Positions 16,674-26,656 of a DNA stretch of 64,000 nt are shown piece after piece. Source of the DNA: an uncultured Nitrospira sp. (GTDB taxonomy: Bacteria > Nitrospirota > Nitrospiria > Nitrospirales > Nitrospiraceae). Within the stretch, counting starts at the first letter, position 1; each line of letters opens with the position of its first letter. Made by a program: the position numbers and the translations under genes. The DNA lies in NCBI GenBank assembly GCA_902500825.1, contig CABVRX010000001.1, positions 208,548 to 272,547 of the forward strand, given 5' to 3'. The notes below the pieces were generated by a model. That model saw nothing but the letters and a program-made list of their open reading frames with translations. It ran no database searches and was not told where the DNA came from.

Positions 16674-18677
16674 ATGAAAGATTCCCAACCTCTCGTTCCT
16701 GCCACGGTCCGACTTCCTGAGATTACCGTCAAAGCGGTCGTGTTGTCGGTCATCCTGGCCGCGATTTTGGCGGCCGCCAATGCCTATCTAGGCTTGTTTG
16801 CCGGGATGACCGTATCTGCGTCTATTCCTGCGGCCGTCGCTTCCATGGCGATTCTGCGGTTGTTCCGCGAGTCGAACATTCTCGAAAACAATCTTGTTCA
16901 AACCGCTGCTTCATCGGGGGAAGCGTTGGCGGCCGGCGTCATCTTTACGATTCCTGCGCTCCTGCTGGTCGGGTATTGGTCCGACTTCGACTACTGGCAG
17001 ACGGTTCTCATCGCTGCGGTCGGTGGATTGCTCGGTGTGCTCTTTACAATTCCACTGCGGCGGGCGTTGATCGTGACGGCGGGTTTGCGGTTCCCAGAGG
17101 GATTAGCCACGGCGGAAGTCCTCAAGGTCGGCGCAGCGGAACGGAGTGAAACCGGTTCACGCGAATCAACAAAGGGTTTTCAGTCCCTGTTGTCGGCTGC
17201 TCTGCTCGGTGGCTTGGTGAAGTTCGGTGAGAGCGGTCTGCGCCTGTGGACCGAATCGCTGGAAGGGGCTATCCAAGTTGGGCGCACCGTGTTCTACGCA
17301 GGTCTCAATCTTTCGCCGGCGCTTCTTGCAGTTGGATTTATCATCGGTCTCCAGACCGCCGCGGTGGTCTTTCTTGGAGGGGTCATTGGATGGGTGATCC
17401 TGATGCCTGCTTATGGACTCGTCCATGGGCTGCCACCTGATCGGACCGGACTCGAGGCGGCGATGTCGATCTGGAGCGGGCAGATTCGATATGTCGGTAT
17501 CGGGGCGATGCTGACCGGCGGGCTGTGGACGCTCACGAAATTGCGTGAGCCGGTCTGGAAGAGTCTCATGACGCTCCGAGCAAGTTATCGTGCATCCAGG
17601 ACACCGGAAAAAACGTCGGGCCTGTTACGGACGGAACAGGATGCTTCATTTCTGTGGATCGTCGTTCCATTTGGCCTGTCGCTCCTGCCGATGGCCTGGA
17701 TCTATTCCACGGTCGTAGACAATTTCCTTCTCGGTCTGCTGATGACCATCCTAATGGCACTGGCAGCCTTCCTCTTCTCGTCGGTCGCCGCCTATATGGC
17801 TGGAATGGTCGGCAGCTCCAGCAACCCTGTCTCAGGCGTGACGATTGCCACCATTATGGTCGCCGCCCTACTGCTCGTGTTCTTCATGGGAGCCGGGCAT
17901 CCGGCGGGACCGGCGGCCGCATTGGTCATCGGCGCGGTCGTCTGCTGCGCCGCCGCGATGGGCGGAGACAATCTCCAAGACCTTAAGACAGGTCATCTGG
18001 TCGGGGCGACGCCATGGAAACAACAAGTCATGCAAGTCGTCGGAGTGGTGACGGGCGCTCTGGTCCTCGTGCCGGTTCTGTCTCTCCTCCAAGCCAAGTA
18101 TGGAATCGGCGAACCGACAAACAGCCATCCACATCCGCTCAGTGCGCCACAAGCCACGTTGATGGCGAACTTGACACGAAGCGTGTTCGTGGCTGGATTA
18201 CCCTGGCCCCTCGTAGGACTGGGCGCTGTGATCGGGTGTCTGATCATTCTGGCGGATCGACGGCAAGAACAATGTGGCAGTGAGTGGAGGTTACCCGTGC
18301 TTGCCGTGGCGCTTGGGATCTACTTGCCGTTGAAACTTTCGGCGACCATTTTTGTAGGTGGGCTCATTGCAGCTTTGGCAAATAGGGACATGGGCGGATG
18401 GCATGAACCGTCGCAACGGGGATTGCTCTTTGCCGCCGGGGTGATCACCGGCGAAGCCTTGATGGGTATCATGCTCGCGATGCCGATCGCACTCGCCGCC
18501 CTATGGCCAAACTTCAGTACCGATCCGTTTACTCTCTTTACGTCGCCGCCGCTGGACGGGTGGCCAGGTCTTGCTATGGTGGCCATCGTGGGATTCGCAC
18601 TCTATCGGATCGCGGTGGGGCGTGGCCGGATCACTTCAACATCCTCGATTGAAGCGGCGTCGCAGGATAAATCATAA
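16674..18677 (+). CDS. OPT-family oligopeptide/metal-chelate transporter
   Basis: A 667-residue polytopic membrane protein of the OPT family. It has the family's dense run of hydrophobic helices, the early motif NAYLGLFAGMTVSASIPAAV, then NILENNLVQTAASSGEALAAG, and SSSNPVSGVTIATIM in the second half, all typical of bacterial OPT proteins. These carry peptides or metal-chelate complexes inward with protons. The stop lies four bases before the start of the RuBisCO-like gene, so the two are probably one transcript, hinting at a shared physiological role that I cannot define. Confidence 0.92.
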   Translation: MKDSQPLVPATVRLPEITVKAVVLSVILAAILAAANAYLGLFAGMTVSASIPAAVASMAILRLFRESNILENNLVQTAASSGEALAAGVIFTIPALLLVGYWSDFDYWQTVLIAAVGGLLGVLFTIPLRRALIVTAGLRFPEGLATAEVLKVGAAERSETGSRESTKGFQSLLSAALLGGLVKFGESGLRLWTESLEGAIQVGRTVFYAGLNLSPALLAVGFIIGLQTAAVVFLGGVIGWVILMPAYGLVHGLPPDRTGLEAAMSIWSGQIRYVGIGAMLTGGLWTLTKLREPVWKSLMTLRASYRASRTPEKTSGLLRTEQDASFLWIVVPFGLSLLPMAWIYSTVVDNFLLGLLMTILMALAAFLFSSVAAYMAGMVGSSSNPVSGVTIATIMVAALLLVFFMGAGHPAGPAAALVIGAVVCCAAAMGGDNLQDLKTGHLVGATPWKQQVMQVVGVVTGALVLVPVLSLLQAKYGIGEPTNSHPHPLSAPQATLMANLTRSVFVAGLPWPLVGLGAVIGCLIILADRRQEQCGSEWRLPVLAVALGIYLPLKLSATIFVGGLIAALANRDMGGWHEPSQRGLLFAAGVITGEALMGIMLAMPIALAALWPNFSTDPFTLFTSPPLDGWPGLAMVAIVGFALYRIAVGRGRITSTSSIEAASQDKS

Positions 18678-18681
18678 AGCC

Positions 18682-19812
18682 ATGAGTCTCACCGCCCACG
18701 ATGCTTCGGAATTTCTCACGGCGATTTACGAGGTCGATGGACCTGAGTCGCTGGCTCGACGCACGGCGGAGCGTATCTGTTCTGACCAGACTATTGAAGC
18801 CGAGAGCAATCTCCTTCCGCCGTCGCTTCAATCCATGATTCTCGGCCGAGTAGAGGATCTGCAAGCAACCGACGAGGGTCGATATCGCGCCACCATCCGC
18901 TTTCACGGCGACCTGCTCAGCGGCGAATGCAGTGATCTGCTCAATGTCTTGTTTGGGGCAAGCAGTCTTCGTGGAGACGTCACGTTGCTGTCGTTCACGA
19001 TGACGAACGGACTGCTCTCGTCGTGGCCTGGACCACGATTTGGGATCGACGGACTCAGGCAGGCGGTCAGCGTTCCCAATCGTCCGCTCCTCTGCGCGGT
19101 ACTAAAACCGCTAGGCCGCACTCCTCAGGAACTCGCCGAGCTGGCCGTTCGATTTGTCGAGGGCGGCGTCGATGTGATCAAGGACGATCAAAGCTTGGTC
19201 GATCAACCATGGTGTCGCTTTGAGGAACGAGTCGCTCGCTGTGCCGAAGCTATTGTGAGGACAAGCGCCAGGAGAGGAAGACCCTGCCTGTATCTTGCAC
19301 ACGTCAGTGGATCAATGGATACGATGCGCCGGCGAGCGGCACAGGCCCGAAGTCTGGGCGCATCAGGCCTCTTGGTCGCGCCCGGTTTGACCGGCTTCGA
19401 CGCCTTGAGAACACTTCGATCAGACGGGGAGATTGCTCTGCCGCTTGCGAGCCATCCATCCATGCTTGGCACCTTGGTCGATCGGGGAGGGAGTGGGCTC
19501 GCCTCTCCTGTCGTCTATGGGCTCCTGCCTCGATTGGCCGGCTCAGACCTGAGCATCTATCCGGCGTTCGGTTCCGATTACCCGATGTCGCAAGAAGACT
19601 GTGTCTCGGTGGCGGAGCACTGTCGGCGATCTTGGGGTTGTCTCAGATCGATGATGCCTGCGGTCGGTGGACGCATCGGCCCTGAGCGTTTGGGCGAGTT
19701 GGGCTCGGCCTTAGGCAAGGAGCTGATTGTTATCTTGGGCAGCCGCATCCAGCAATTTCCCGGAGGTATTGAGGCGGCGATGAAGGAGTTTCATCGTATC
19801 CTGGAAGCATGA
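18682..19812 (+). CDS. RuBisCO-like protein (form IV)
   Basis: A 376-residue relative of the RuBisCO large subunit. The Lys of the carbamate-site motif is kept, but the motif reads GGVDVIKDDQ rather than KDDE, so the Mg-binding Glu is Gln. The CAVLKPLG segment keeps the Lys of TxKP. Loop 6 (GKLEG in carboxylases) is missing, and SGGDHIHSG is replaced by LAGSDLSIYPAFG. It is therefore not a CO2-fixing enzyme. Known form IV proteins act as enolases or isomerases of methylthioribulose phosphates, or as decarboxylases in sugar-acid routes. ATG 18682 directly follows the OPT gene; no methionine-salvage gene is nearby. Confidence 0.9.
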   Translation: MSLTAHDASEFLTAIYEVDGPESLARRTAERICSDQTIEAESNLLPPSLQSMILGRVEDLQATDEGRYRATIRFHGDLLSGECSDLLNVLFGASSLRGDVTLLSFTMTNGLLSSWPGPRFGIDGLRQAVSVPNRPLLCAVLKPLGRTPQELAELAVRFVEGGVDVIKDDQSLVDQPWCRFEERVARCAEAIVRTSARRGRPCLYLAHVSGSMDTMRRRAAQARSLGASGLLVAPGLTGFDALRTLRSDGEIALPLASHPSMLGTLVDRGGSGLASPVVYGLLPRLAGSDLSIYPAFGSDYPMSQEDCVSVAEHCRRSWGCLRSMMPAVGGRIGPERLGELGSALGKELIVILGSRIQQFPGGIEAAMKEFHRILEA

Positions 19813-19915
19813 TTCCAACATCCTGACCAAACAAGACTTCCTAAAATCGCTGTCCCTTGGTATCCTACATCGCACCGGGTGTTTGTGGCACAGGCCGGTT
19901 GTCTGGGAGGTGAGT

Positions 19916-20221
19916 ATGAAGATATCAACGAAGCTCTTTGAAGTATTGCGGATGATCGGTCGCCTCTGGACGGATCTTCCCCTCTTGTTTCGACTGCTGA
20001 AGGCGTGGAAAAACGGCAGCTATCGAGGTCTATCCGTCCGCACGCTTGCCTCAATGGTGGCCGCATTGCTCTATGTATTGAGCCCAGTCGATCTCATACC
20101 GGACTTTATTCCCGGTATCGGCTTGATCGATGACGCAGCGGTACTCGCGTTCTTGCTGCACAATATGGCGCAGGATTTAGCGGCATTTCGAGCCTGGGAA
20201 CAGAGCCGCGTCAAGATGTGA
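19916..20221 (+). CDS. DUF1232 (YkvA-like) membrane protein
   Basis: A 101-residue protein with the DUF1232 signature LLYVLSPVDLIPDFIPGIGL followed by IDDAAVLAFLL, a hydrophobic hairpin-like segment. The function of the family is unknown. GGGAGGTG just before ATG 19916 decides the start over an upstream open stretch. It converges with an OB-fold gene on the other strand. Confidence 0.85.
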   Translation: MKISTKLFEVLRMIGRLWTDLPLLFRLLKAWKNGSYRGLSVRTLASMVAALLYVLSPVDLIPDFIPGIGLIDDAAVLAFLLHNMAQDLAAFRAWEQSRVKM

Positions 20222-20262
20222 CCGTCGCTGTGGAAATCGACGAGGAGGCGACCGGGCTGTGC

Positions 20263-20670
20263 TTATCCTACCAAGTCGGAGTTGAGCTGATTGAGCGGCC
20301 GTATGGTGAGTGCCTGTACTTCGCTGTACACAGTGAGGCGGCCACTTTGTCGACGCCGGGTAAACGTACCTTCGACGATGACTTGATCCCCATTCTGAAC
20401 CTGGATTCGGCTGGTCACTTTGAGCGTACCGTCGCTGTCGGCCAGGAGAAACTTGAACGTCGGTTCACCTTTCTGATCGATGACCAGTTGAACATCCTTC
20501 ACCAAGCCGATGACGACCACAGTTTTATGATCATACACTTCGGGGTGGGCCATGAGGTCAGCCATCTCAAGCAAGTCGGCATTAGCAAGGGGAACAAACA
20601 GAAGACTCACGAAGACAGCCAGTGGCGCACAGAGTCTACACCGCATATGAAATCGGGTTTTACCTGCCAT
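20263..20670 (-). CDS. Exported OB-fold protein of unknown function
   Basis: A 135-residue protein. The basic start and hydrophobic run (CAPLAVFVSLLFVPLANA) are a signal peptide, so it is periplasmic. The mature part (VYDHKTVVVIGLVKDVQLV, then FKFLLADSDGTLKV and GDQVIVEGTF) has the strand order of an OB fold, as in tRNA_anti-like or BOF-type small proteins. The ligand is unknown. The opposite strand is also open over this stretch (20218-20757), but only this strand gives an export signal and fold-like strands. It lies between DUF1232 and hrpB and may share transcripts with hrpB. Confidence 0.75.
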   Translation of the reverse strand: MAGKTRFHMRCRLCAPLAVFVSLLFVPLANADLLEMADLMAHPEVYDHKTVVVIGLVKDVQLVIDQKGEPTFKFLLADSDGTLKVTSRIQVQNGDQVIVEGTFTRRRQSGRLTVYSEVQALTIRPLNQLNSDLVG

Positions 20671-20780
20671 GACCGAGATGTATTCTACCGAAGATCACGA
20701 CAAGTACAAGTGGGCAATTACCTTACTCAAAGGTCTCTCAGTTCTGTTACGGGGTAAGTGAGCAAGCACGAGGAAGAGCC

Positions 20781-23306
20781 CTAGCGGTTTCTCTGCTTTG
20801 CCTTGGCCGTTGGCGCGGCACCGATGGGATCTTCGGGCCAATGGTGCTTGGGATATCGGCCGCGTAATTCCTTCCTGACGTCATGATAGCCTCTCTTCCA
20901 AAAGCCATCGAGGTCTTGGGTCACTTGCACAGGCCGTTTGGCGGGGGACAGGAGATGCAGAATCAGAGGAATCTTTCCGTCCGCTAGGCGCGGCGTATCC
21001 TTGCAACCAAACATTTCTTGCAATCGTACAGCCAACACCGGAGACTCGGGTTGCTCGTAATCGATGGGGAGGCGGGAGCCACTTGGAACAGTGATGTGAG
21101 TCGGGGCTAAGCGGTCAAGACGACGTTGTTGTTCGTGCGTCAGTAAGGCATGAAGCGGAGTCGTCAGATCCAGCCGCTTCACTCGATCGAGGGTGGTCAT
21201 ACCGGTCAAGTAAGGACCAAGCCACTGATCCGCAGTCTGAAGCAATGTCTCATCGGAAAGATCAGGCCATTCTGATCGAGGACCATCAATCCGTCTGAGC
21301 CACATCACGCGAGCACGCCATTGTCGGAGTACATGACCGAACGATAGAACCTCAAGTCCAGATTTATGAATGCCTTGCAAGAGCGCGTTCCTTACCGTAC
21401 TTGCATCAGGCGATGAGACTGCTTCCTCGACAATGATCATCGCTCCAAGCCGTTGACGGTGCACGGCTCGAACTGCGCTGATGGTCTCATCCCAGATCAC
21501 CTCTTCTTCCTCAAGTAACCTGTCCAGATAAAGGGCTTCAATATCTTTTGGTGTGATCGGAACAGCGAGATTGATCTCGGACCACTGATCGCCCCCATCC
21601 AAGTCGGCAATCACGAGAAAGGGTTCCGTGGCCAAAGGATCGGCCATCCGAAACCGAGCGCCTCGGCCATTCACAAGGCGGTACCGGCCTTCACAATCCG
21701 ACTGACGCCGAGCAATTCGATCGGGATAGGCAAGTGCAACTAACCGCCCGACTTGGCTTGAACAATCATGTTTATTATCTCCCCTCGCACGAGATTGTTC
21801 CCTGATGAGCCGTCTCCGCCAGAGACTGGCTGTTCGTCTTACTCGGTCAACTGTGGCTGGATTCACCTCCAGACCGATTGAATCGTACTGTCCCCGCAGA
21901 ACGTCCAGCCTAACCCGTAAGTCAGCGTTCTGCCGTTCGCGTGGTCCATGAAGAATATCTCGTTCGCTCAACAGTGCCGCCACCTCGCAAGCAAGATCGA
22001 CAAGACCTACTGGGACTGCCCGAAGCATCATGTGCGCGAGGCGTGGATGCAGGGGAAGCTCGGCCATTCTTCGGGCATGATCAGTCGGCCGACCATCAGC
22101 GGAGAAGGCTCCCAGTTGGACCAATAAATCTCTAGCTTGAGCAACCGCGCCGGCAGGCGGCGGAGTGAGCCACGACAATTCCGACGGGTCATGAGCGCCC
22201 CACTGTGCGAGATCAAGCATGAGAGGAGCGAGATCTGCCTCCAGAATTTCCGGTGGACGACGGGGAGCGAGCAGAGCCTGCTCTTTTTCGGTCCACAGCC
22301 TGTAACAAGTCCCCGCTACAAGCCGTCCGGCCCTGCCCCGGCGTTGTTCTGCAGAATCTTTTGTGACGCGAATGGTCTCCAGTCGAGTCAGACCAGAGCG
22401 TGGATCGTACCGTGGAATCCGTACCAGGCCCGCATCGATCACGACGCGAATGCCGTCGATCGTCAGGCTGGTTTCGGCAATGGAGGTGGCAAGCACAACC
22501 TTTCTTACCCCAGGAGCTGTCGGTCGAATTGCGACATCCTGCATGTCCTGAGGAAGATCGCCGTGCAGCGGCGCAATCTGTATGGAATGGTCTAAGTTGG
22601 AATCCAGCAGTATGCGTTCGACTCGACGAATTTCAGCCATCCCCGGCAAGAAGACCAACAGACTACCGTGGTCTTTTGCGAGCGATCGCCGGATGAGCTG
22701 CGAGACGGCCACATCGAGCCATCCGGTGAGCGGCTGGTCAAGGTACCGGGTCTCGACCGGAAATATCCGGCCTTCGCATGTGATGACGGGAGCTCCACCC
22801 AACAGTTCGGCCACCGGAGCGCAGTCCAGCGTGGCAGACATGATGAACAGACGAAGGTCTGGACGGAAGAGGCGTTGAGCTTCGAGGCACAGAGCAAGCC
22901 CCACGTCCGCTTGCAGGTTTCGCTCATGGAACTCGTCGAACAGCACGATTCCATAGGACTCCAGCGACGGGTCTTGTTGGAGCAGCCTGGTCAAAACCCC
23001 TTCAGTGATCACCTCGATCTTCGTCGTCGGTCCGATCTTCGTTTCGAGACGCATCCGATACCCGACGGTCTCCCCGACATACTCTTGTAATACTTCGGCC
23101 ATGCGATAAGCGGCGGCTCGTGCAGCGAGCCGCCGGGGTTCGAGCAGCAAGAGTTTTTTACCCGACACCCAGGGCTCGTTCAGGAGCGCTAAGGGGACAC
23201 GAGTGGTTTTGCCGGCCCCCGGAGGGGCGGTCAGCAATGCATTCGAGCCTGCTCCCAATGCTCGGCAGACCGATGACAGTACGTCTTCTATTGGAAGTCT
23301 GGACAT
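20781..23306 (-). CDS. hrpB: ATP-dependent helicase HrpB
   Basis: An 841-residue DEAH-type helicase. Motif I is APPGAGKTTRVPLALL, motif II is LFDEFHERNLQADVGLAL (DEFH), motif III is SATLD, and motif VI is QRRGRAGRL. The HA2 and HrpB C-terminal domains follow, ending with the family tail region (GRYPKHHWPEDP). Length and order match HrpB, a presumed RNA helicase of uncertain role in most bacteria. ATG 23306 is the natural start. A small unrelated gene diverges from it. Confidence 0.95.
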   Translation of the reverse strand: MSRLPIEDVLSSVCRALGAGSNALLTAPPGAGKTTRVPLALLNEPWVSGKKLLLLEPRRLAARAAAYRMAEVLQEYVGETVGYRMRLETKIGPTTKIEVITEGVLTRLLQQDPSLESYGIVLFDEFHERNLQADVGLALCLEAQRLFRPDLRLFIMSATLDCAPVAELLGGAPVITCEGRIFPVETRYLDQPLTGWLDVAVSQLIRRSLAKDHGSLLVFLPGMAEIRRVERILLDSNLDHSIQIAPLHGDLPQDMQDVAIRPTAPGVRKVVLATSIAETSLTIDGIRVVIDAGLVRIPRYDPRSGLTRLETIRVTKDSAEQRRGRAGRLVAGTCYRLWTEKEQALLAPRRPPEILEADLAPLMLDLAQWGAHDPSELSWLTPPPAGAVAQARDLLVQLGAFSADGRPTDHARRMAELPLHPRLAHMMLRAVPVGLVDLACEVAALLSERDILHGPRERQNADLRVRLDVLRGQYDSIGLEVNPATVDRVRRTASLWRRRLIREQSRARGDNKHDCSSQVGRLVALAYPDRIARRQSDCEGRYRLVNGRGARFRMADPLATEPFLVIADLDGGDQWSEINLAVPITPKDIEALYLDRLLEEEEVIWDETISAVRAVHRQRLGAMIIVEEAVSSPDASTVRNALLQGIHKSGLEVLSFGHVLRQWRARVMWLRRIDGPRSEWPDLSDETLLQTADQWLGPYLTGMTTLDRVKRLDLTTPLHALLTHEQQRRLDRLAPTHITVPSGSRLPIDYEQPESPVLAVRLQEMFGCKDTPRLADGKIPLILHLLSPAKRPVQVTQDLDGFWKRGYHDVRKELRGRYPKHHWPEDPIGAAPTAKAKQRNR

Positions 23307-23399
23307 GACGTGGTAGGGTCACAAATAGGAATTGCATACTGTACCAGAATAAGAAGATGAGGAGGAATGAAGAACCGTTCAGAACATAAGGAAGACCCC

Positions 23400-23597
23400 A
23401 TGTCGACCTATCGTTGGAACCACAACAAACCAACAAGGCCGGGATGGTATTGGTTCCGCGGGCAGGCCCACGAAGCCGACCCATTTATCGTACTTGTCGA
23501 TCATGCGGGCGAGTTCCAATGGCCGGACGGCGGATTTCAAGAGGTATCGCTCGCCAACGGCGAATGGGCTGGTCCGATTGAGGAACCGAAAGAGTAG
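23400..23597 (+). CDS. Small Trp-rich hypothetical protein
   Basis: A 65-residue protein starting MSTYRWNHNKPTRPGWYWFRG. The R-P-G-W-Y-W-x-R motif near the N-terminus, followed by a strand-rich stretch with WPDGGFQE, resembles small DUF551-like domains in layout, but I cannot assign it firmly. AAGGA seven bases before ATG 23400 supports this start; an ATG at 23367 has its purine run directly adjacent, which is too close. It lies just upstream of the glucose-6-phosphate dehydrogenase gene and may be cotranscribed. Confidence 0.6.
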   Translation: MSTYRWNHNKPTRPGWYWFRGQAHEADPFIVLVDHAGEFQWPDGGFQEVSLANGEWAGPIEEPKE

Positions 23598-23624
23598 ATC
23601 GGGCCTGTGCATGAAAGAAGACTG

Positions 23625-25088
23625 ATGAAAGAAACGGTCGAGCCACATCTGTTTATTATTCTGGGGGCGACAGGAGATTTAACGCGACGCAAGCTGCTGC
23701 CCGCACTGTTTCAGTTGCGAACCTCTGGCGAGCTGGAGAAGCAGAATACGCTCATCGTCGGAGCCGCATTGCCTGAAATGAGCGCGGATGCGTTCCGCTT
23801 GTGGGCGTATGAGGGGCTGCGCAATTCAGGTGCTCGTAACGTGTCTGATCTCCGGCGATGGTGTGAAGACCATCTGTACTATCAGGCCCTGCGGGAAGGC
23901 GGATCCTCGGACTACCAAGCCCTCGCCGCGTGTATCGCCCGCCTTGAAGTGACCAGGAACCTGCCTCAAAATCGCATTTTCTATCTGGCGCTTCCCCCGA
24001 CGATTGTGCCTGAAACCTTGGAGTTACTCGACCAAGCCGGCTTGCTGAAAAGCCGTGGGTGGGTGCGCGCCGTCTTGGAAAAACCCTTTGGTCACGATTT
24101 TCATTCTGCCCGTGCGCTCAATACCCTCTTGCACCGCTATCTGGACGAATCGCAGATTTATCGCATCGATCACTATCTCGGCAAAGAGACCGTCCAGAAC
24201 TTACTGGCCTTTCGCTTCGCAAACCCCATTTTTGAGTCGCTGTGGAATCGCAATACGGTGGAGAGCGTGGAAATCACCGTCGCTGAAGACCTCGGCGTCG
24301 AACATCGTGGAGCCTACTATCAAAAAGCCGGTGCCTTCCGTGACATGGTGCAGAACCATTTAACGCAACTGTTGACCGTTGTCGGTATGGAAGTGCCGAC
24401 CTCCTTCGAAGCCTCCGAAATTCGGGCTGAAAAACTGAAAGTGCTTCGCTCTATTTCACCGATTCGCCCCGAAGACGTGATCTTCGGCCAATATACGGCG
24501 TGGGATGTCGCCGGTCAAAGGATTGCCGGCTACCTGGAAGAACCAGGTGTCCCTCCGGACTCGACCACCGAGACCTACGTGGCGCTGAAGTTGGAGATTC
24601 ACAATTGGCGCTGGAGGGGAGTGCCGTTTTATTTACGAACCGGGAAGCGGCTTCCGCGCAAGATCACGCAAGTGGCCGTCACCTTCCGAGCGGCGCCCAC
24701 TCAAGTCTTTCGATCTTTGGAGCCGGATAGTCTGAATTCCAACAAGCTGTTGATCACCTTGCAGCCGGGTGAAGGCTTCTCGCTCTGCTTTTCCGTGAAA
24801 ACTCCTGGGCGGCCCTTCAAGTTTACCGATCGGTCTCTGGGATTCGACTATGGTCAAGGATTCGGCGGTGAGTTGCCGGAAGCCTACGAGACGCTATTGC
24901 GTGACGTCATGATCGGCGACCAGACATTGTTCGTCACCGCCGATTTTACGGAAACGGCCTGGCGACTCTATGACCCGCTGTTGCTCGCTCCCCGGCCTGT
25001 GCATGTCTACACAGCCGGATCGTGGGGCCCAAAGGAAGCGGATGCGCTCGTGGAACGGGATGGTCTGAACTGGCAATTGGGTTGGTAG
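23625..25088 (+). CDS. zwf: Glucose-6-phosphate 1-dehydrogenase
   Basis: A 487-residue enzyme oxidising glucose 6-phosphate to 6-phosphogluconolactone with NADP or NAD, the entry to the oxidative pentose phosphate route. The dinucleotide motif is FIILGATGDLTRRKLLPALF. The active-site signature RIDHYLGKETVQNLLAFR is complete, and the length is standard. ATG 23625 is preferred; an in-frame GTG at 23607 would add six residues. No 6-phosphogluconolactonase or Gnd gene is adjacent. The following gene is an MFS transporter, possibly for a sugar, 50 bases on. Confidence 0.95.
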   Translation: MKETVEPHLFIILGATGDLTRRKLLPALFQLRTSGELEKQNTLIVGAALPEMSADAFRLWAYEGLRNSGARNVSDLRRWCEDHLYYQALREGGSSDYQALAACIARLEVTRNLPQNRIFYLALPPTIVPETLELLDQAGLLKSRGWVRAVLEKPFGHDFHSARALNTLLHRYLDESQIYRIDHYLGKETVQNLLAFRFANPIFESLWNRNTVESVEITVAEDLGVEHRGAYYQKAGAFRDMVQNHLTQLLTVVGMEVPTSFEASEIRAEKLKVLRSISPIRPEDVIFGQYTAWDVAGQRIAGYLEEPGVPPDSTTETYVALKLEIHNWRWRGVPFYLRTGKRLPRKITQVAVTFRAAPTQVFRSLEPDSLNSNKLLITLQPGEGFSLCFSVKTPGRPFKFTDRSLGFDYGQGFGGELPEAYETLLRDVMIGDQTLFVTADFTETAWRLYDPLLLAPRPVHVYTAGSWGPKEADALVERDGLNWQLGW

Positions 25089-25139
25089 GCGCTCCAGACA
25101 TTGGACAGACGGCAATCCGTTGCCGTATTACTAGTAAGC

Positions 25140-26594
25140 ATGCCTTCCGGAATGCCGATCACTACCAATATTCCGCAGCGGATGGACCGGTTGCCCTGGG
25201 CACGCTGGCACTGGTTGGTCGTCAGTGCGTTGGGCGTGACCTGGTTGCTCGACGGGCTTGAAGTATCCATCGTGGCCTCACTCGGCCCGATGCTGACCCA
25301 CCCAGACACATTACATCTCACACAGTCGGAAGTAGGCCTCACGGCGTCCGCCTACCTGGCTGGTTCAGTCCTCGGCGCGTTTGTTTTTTCTTATCTCACT
25401 GATCGGCAGGGACGAAAGAAATGGTTCATGATCACCCTGGCGCTGTATCTCACGGCGACGGTGCTTACGGCTTTCTCATGGGACCTCATGAGCTTCTTAT
25501 TCTTCCGATTTCTGACCGGAGCCGGCATCGGAGGCGAGTACGCAGCCATCAACTCCGCAATCGATGAATTAATTCCCGCGCGAACTCGTGGTCATGCCGA
25601 TTTGGCGATCAACGGAACCTGGTGGCTTGGATCGGCAGCCGGCGCCTTGATGACCCTACTCTTGTTGAATCCGACGATCTTTCCTGAATCCATCGGCTGG
25701 CGGCTCTGCTTTGTCCTCGGCGCCGTACTTGGAGTCGCCATCATCATGGTTCGGCGCATCGTTCCGGAAAGTCCACGCTGGCTCATGACCCACGGTCGAG
25801 TTTCAGATGCGGAAGCCATTGTGTCACAGATTGAACAAGAGGTGGCGCAGAGTCGAGGCCTATCCCTGGAGGATCCCCAAGGCACGATCACGGTACGTGC
25901 CCGTCCTCATGCGACGATTGCAACCGTAGCGCGAGAGCTTTTTCAGTCTTACCCGCGGCGGACAGTCTTGGGGATAGGTCTGATGGTCACACAATCGTTC
26001 ATGTACAACGCCGTGTCGTTCACGTATCCGCTGTTGCTGACGAAGTACTATACCGTACCTCCTGCCGACATCGGTCTCTACATCCTCCCGTTCGCACTGG
26101 GGAATTTTTTGGGACCACTCTTATTAGGTCGATTGTTTGATACAGTCGGCCGCAAACCAATGATCACTCTTACGTACGGGATCTCCGGTCTCCTCTTAGG
26201 GCTAACAGGATATCTATTCTGGACGGGTTCCTTGATGCTCACCACACACATGCTGTTGTGGTCCTCAATTTTCTTTTTTGCATCAGCCGGGGCCAGCGCC
26301 GCCTATCTGACGGTGAGCGAGGTGTTCCCGATGGAGATCCGCGCGATGGCGATCGCCTTTTTCTTTATCGTGGCACAAGGAGCCGGCGTGGCGGCGCCGT
26401 GGCTCTATGGGATGCTCATCGAGACATCTGCGACGAGCGTCTTCTACGGATATCTCGTGGGCGGAGGCATGATGCTCCTTGGTGCGGCGATCGAGCTGTG
26501 GCTGGGAGTCAAAGCGGAAGGGCAGTCGCTCGAGGAGTTGGCACCGCCGTTGTCGACACACAGCTCTCCCGAAGGTCCGGTTCAATCAGCCTAA
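25140..26594 (+). CDS. MFS transporter, sugar-porter-like
   Basis: A 484-residue, 12-helix permease. TM1 is WLVVSALGVTWLLDGLEVSI; loop 2-3 reads YLTDRQGRKKWF (the MFS D-R-x-G-R-K motif). GGEYAAINSAIDELIPARTRG matches the loop 4-5 motif of the sugar/metabolite:H+ symporter group, and RIVPESPRWLM the PESPR motif between halves. The substrate may be a carbohydrate or organic acid; the position after zwf suggests carbon metabolism. The start is uncertain (ATG 25140 or 25152; TTG 25101). Confidence 0.87.
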   Translation: MPSGMPITTNIPQRMDRLPWARWHWLVVSALGVTWLLDGLEVSIVASLGPMLTHPDTLHLTQSEVGLTASAYLAGSVLGAFVFSYLTDRQGRKKWFMITLALYLTATVLTAFSWDLMSFLFFRFLTGAGIGGEYAAINSAIDELIPARTRGHADLAINGTWWLGSAAGALMTLLLLNPTIFPESIGWRLCFVLGAVLGVAIIMVRRIVPESPRWLMTHGRVSDAEAIVSQIEQEVAQSRGLSLEDPQGTITVRARPHATIATVARELFQSYPRRTVLGIGLMVTQSFMYNAVSFTYPLLLTKYYTVPPADIGLYILPFALGNFLGPLLLGRLFDTVGRKPMITLTYGISGLLLGLTGYLFWTGSLMLTTHMLLWSSIFFFASAGASAAYLTVSEVFPMEIRAMAIAFFFIVAQGAGVAAPWLYGMLIETSATSVFYGYLVGGGMMLLGAAIELWLGVKAEGQSLEELAPPLSTHSSPEGPVQSA

Positions 26595-26656
26595 CCGATT
26601 CTCTGTTACCGACTTCCACCATGAGCCGATATCCGGTGATCGGTATGAACTTCGTG

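Noticed and set aside
20218..20757. A 179-codon plus-strand frame opposite the OB-fold gene
   Set aside because: The minus strand gives a signal peptide and OB-like strands; the plus frame gives neither.
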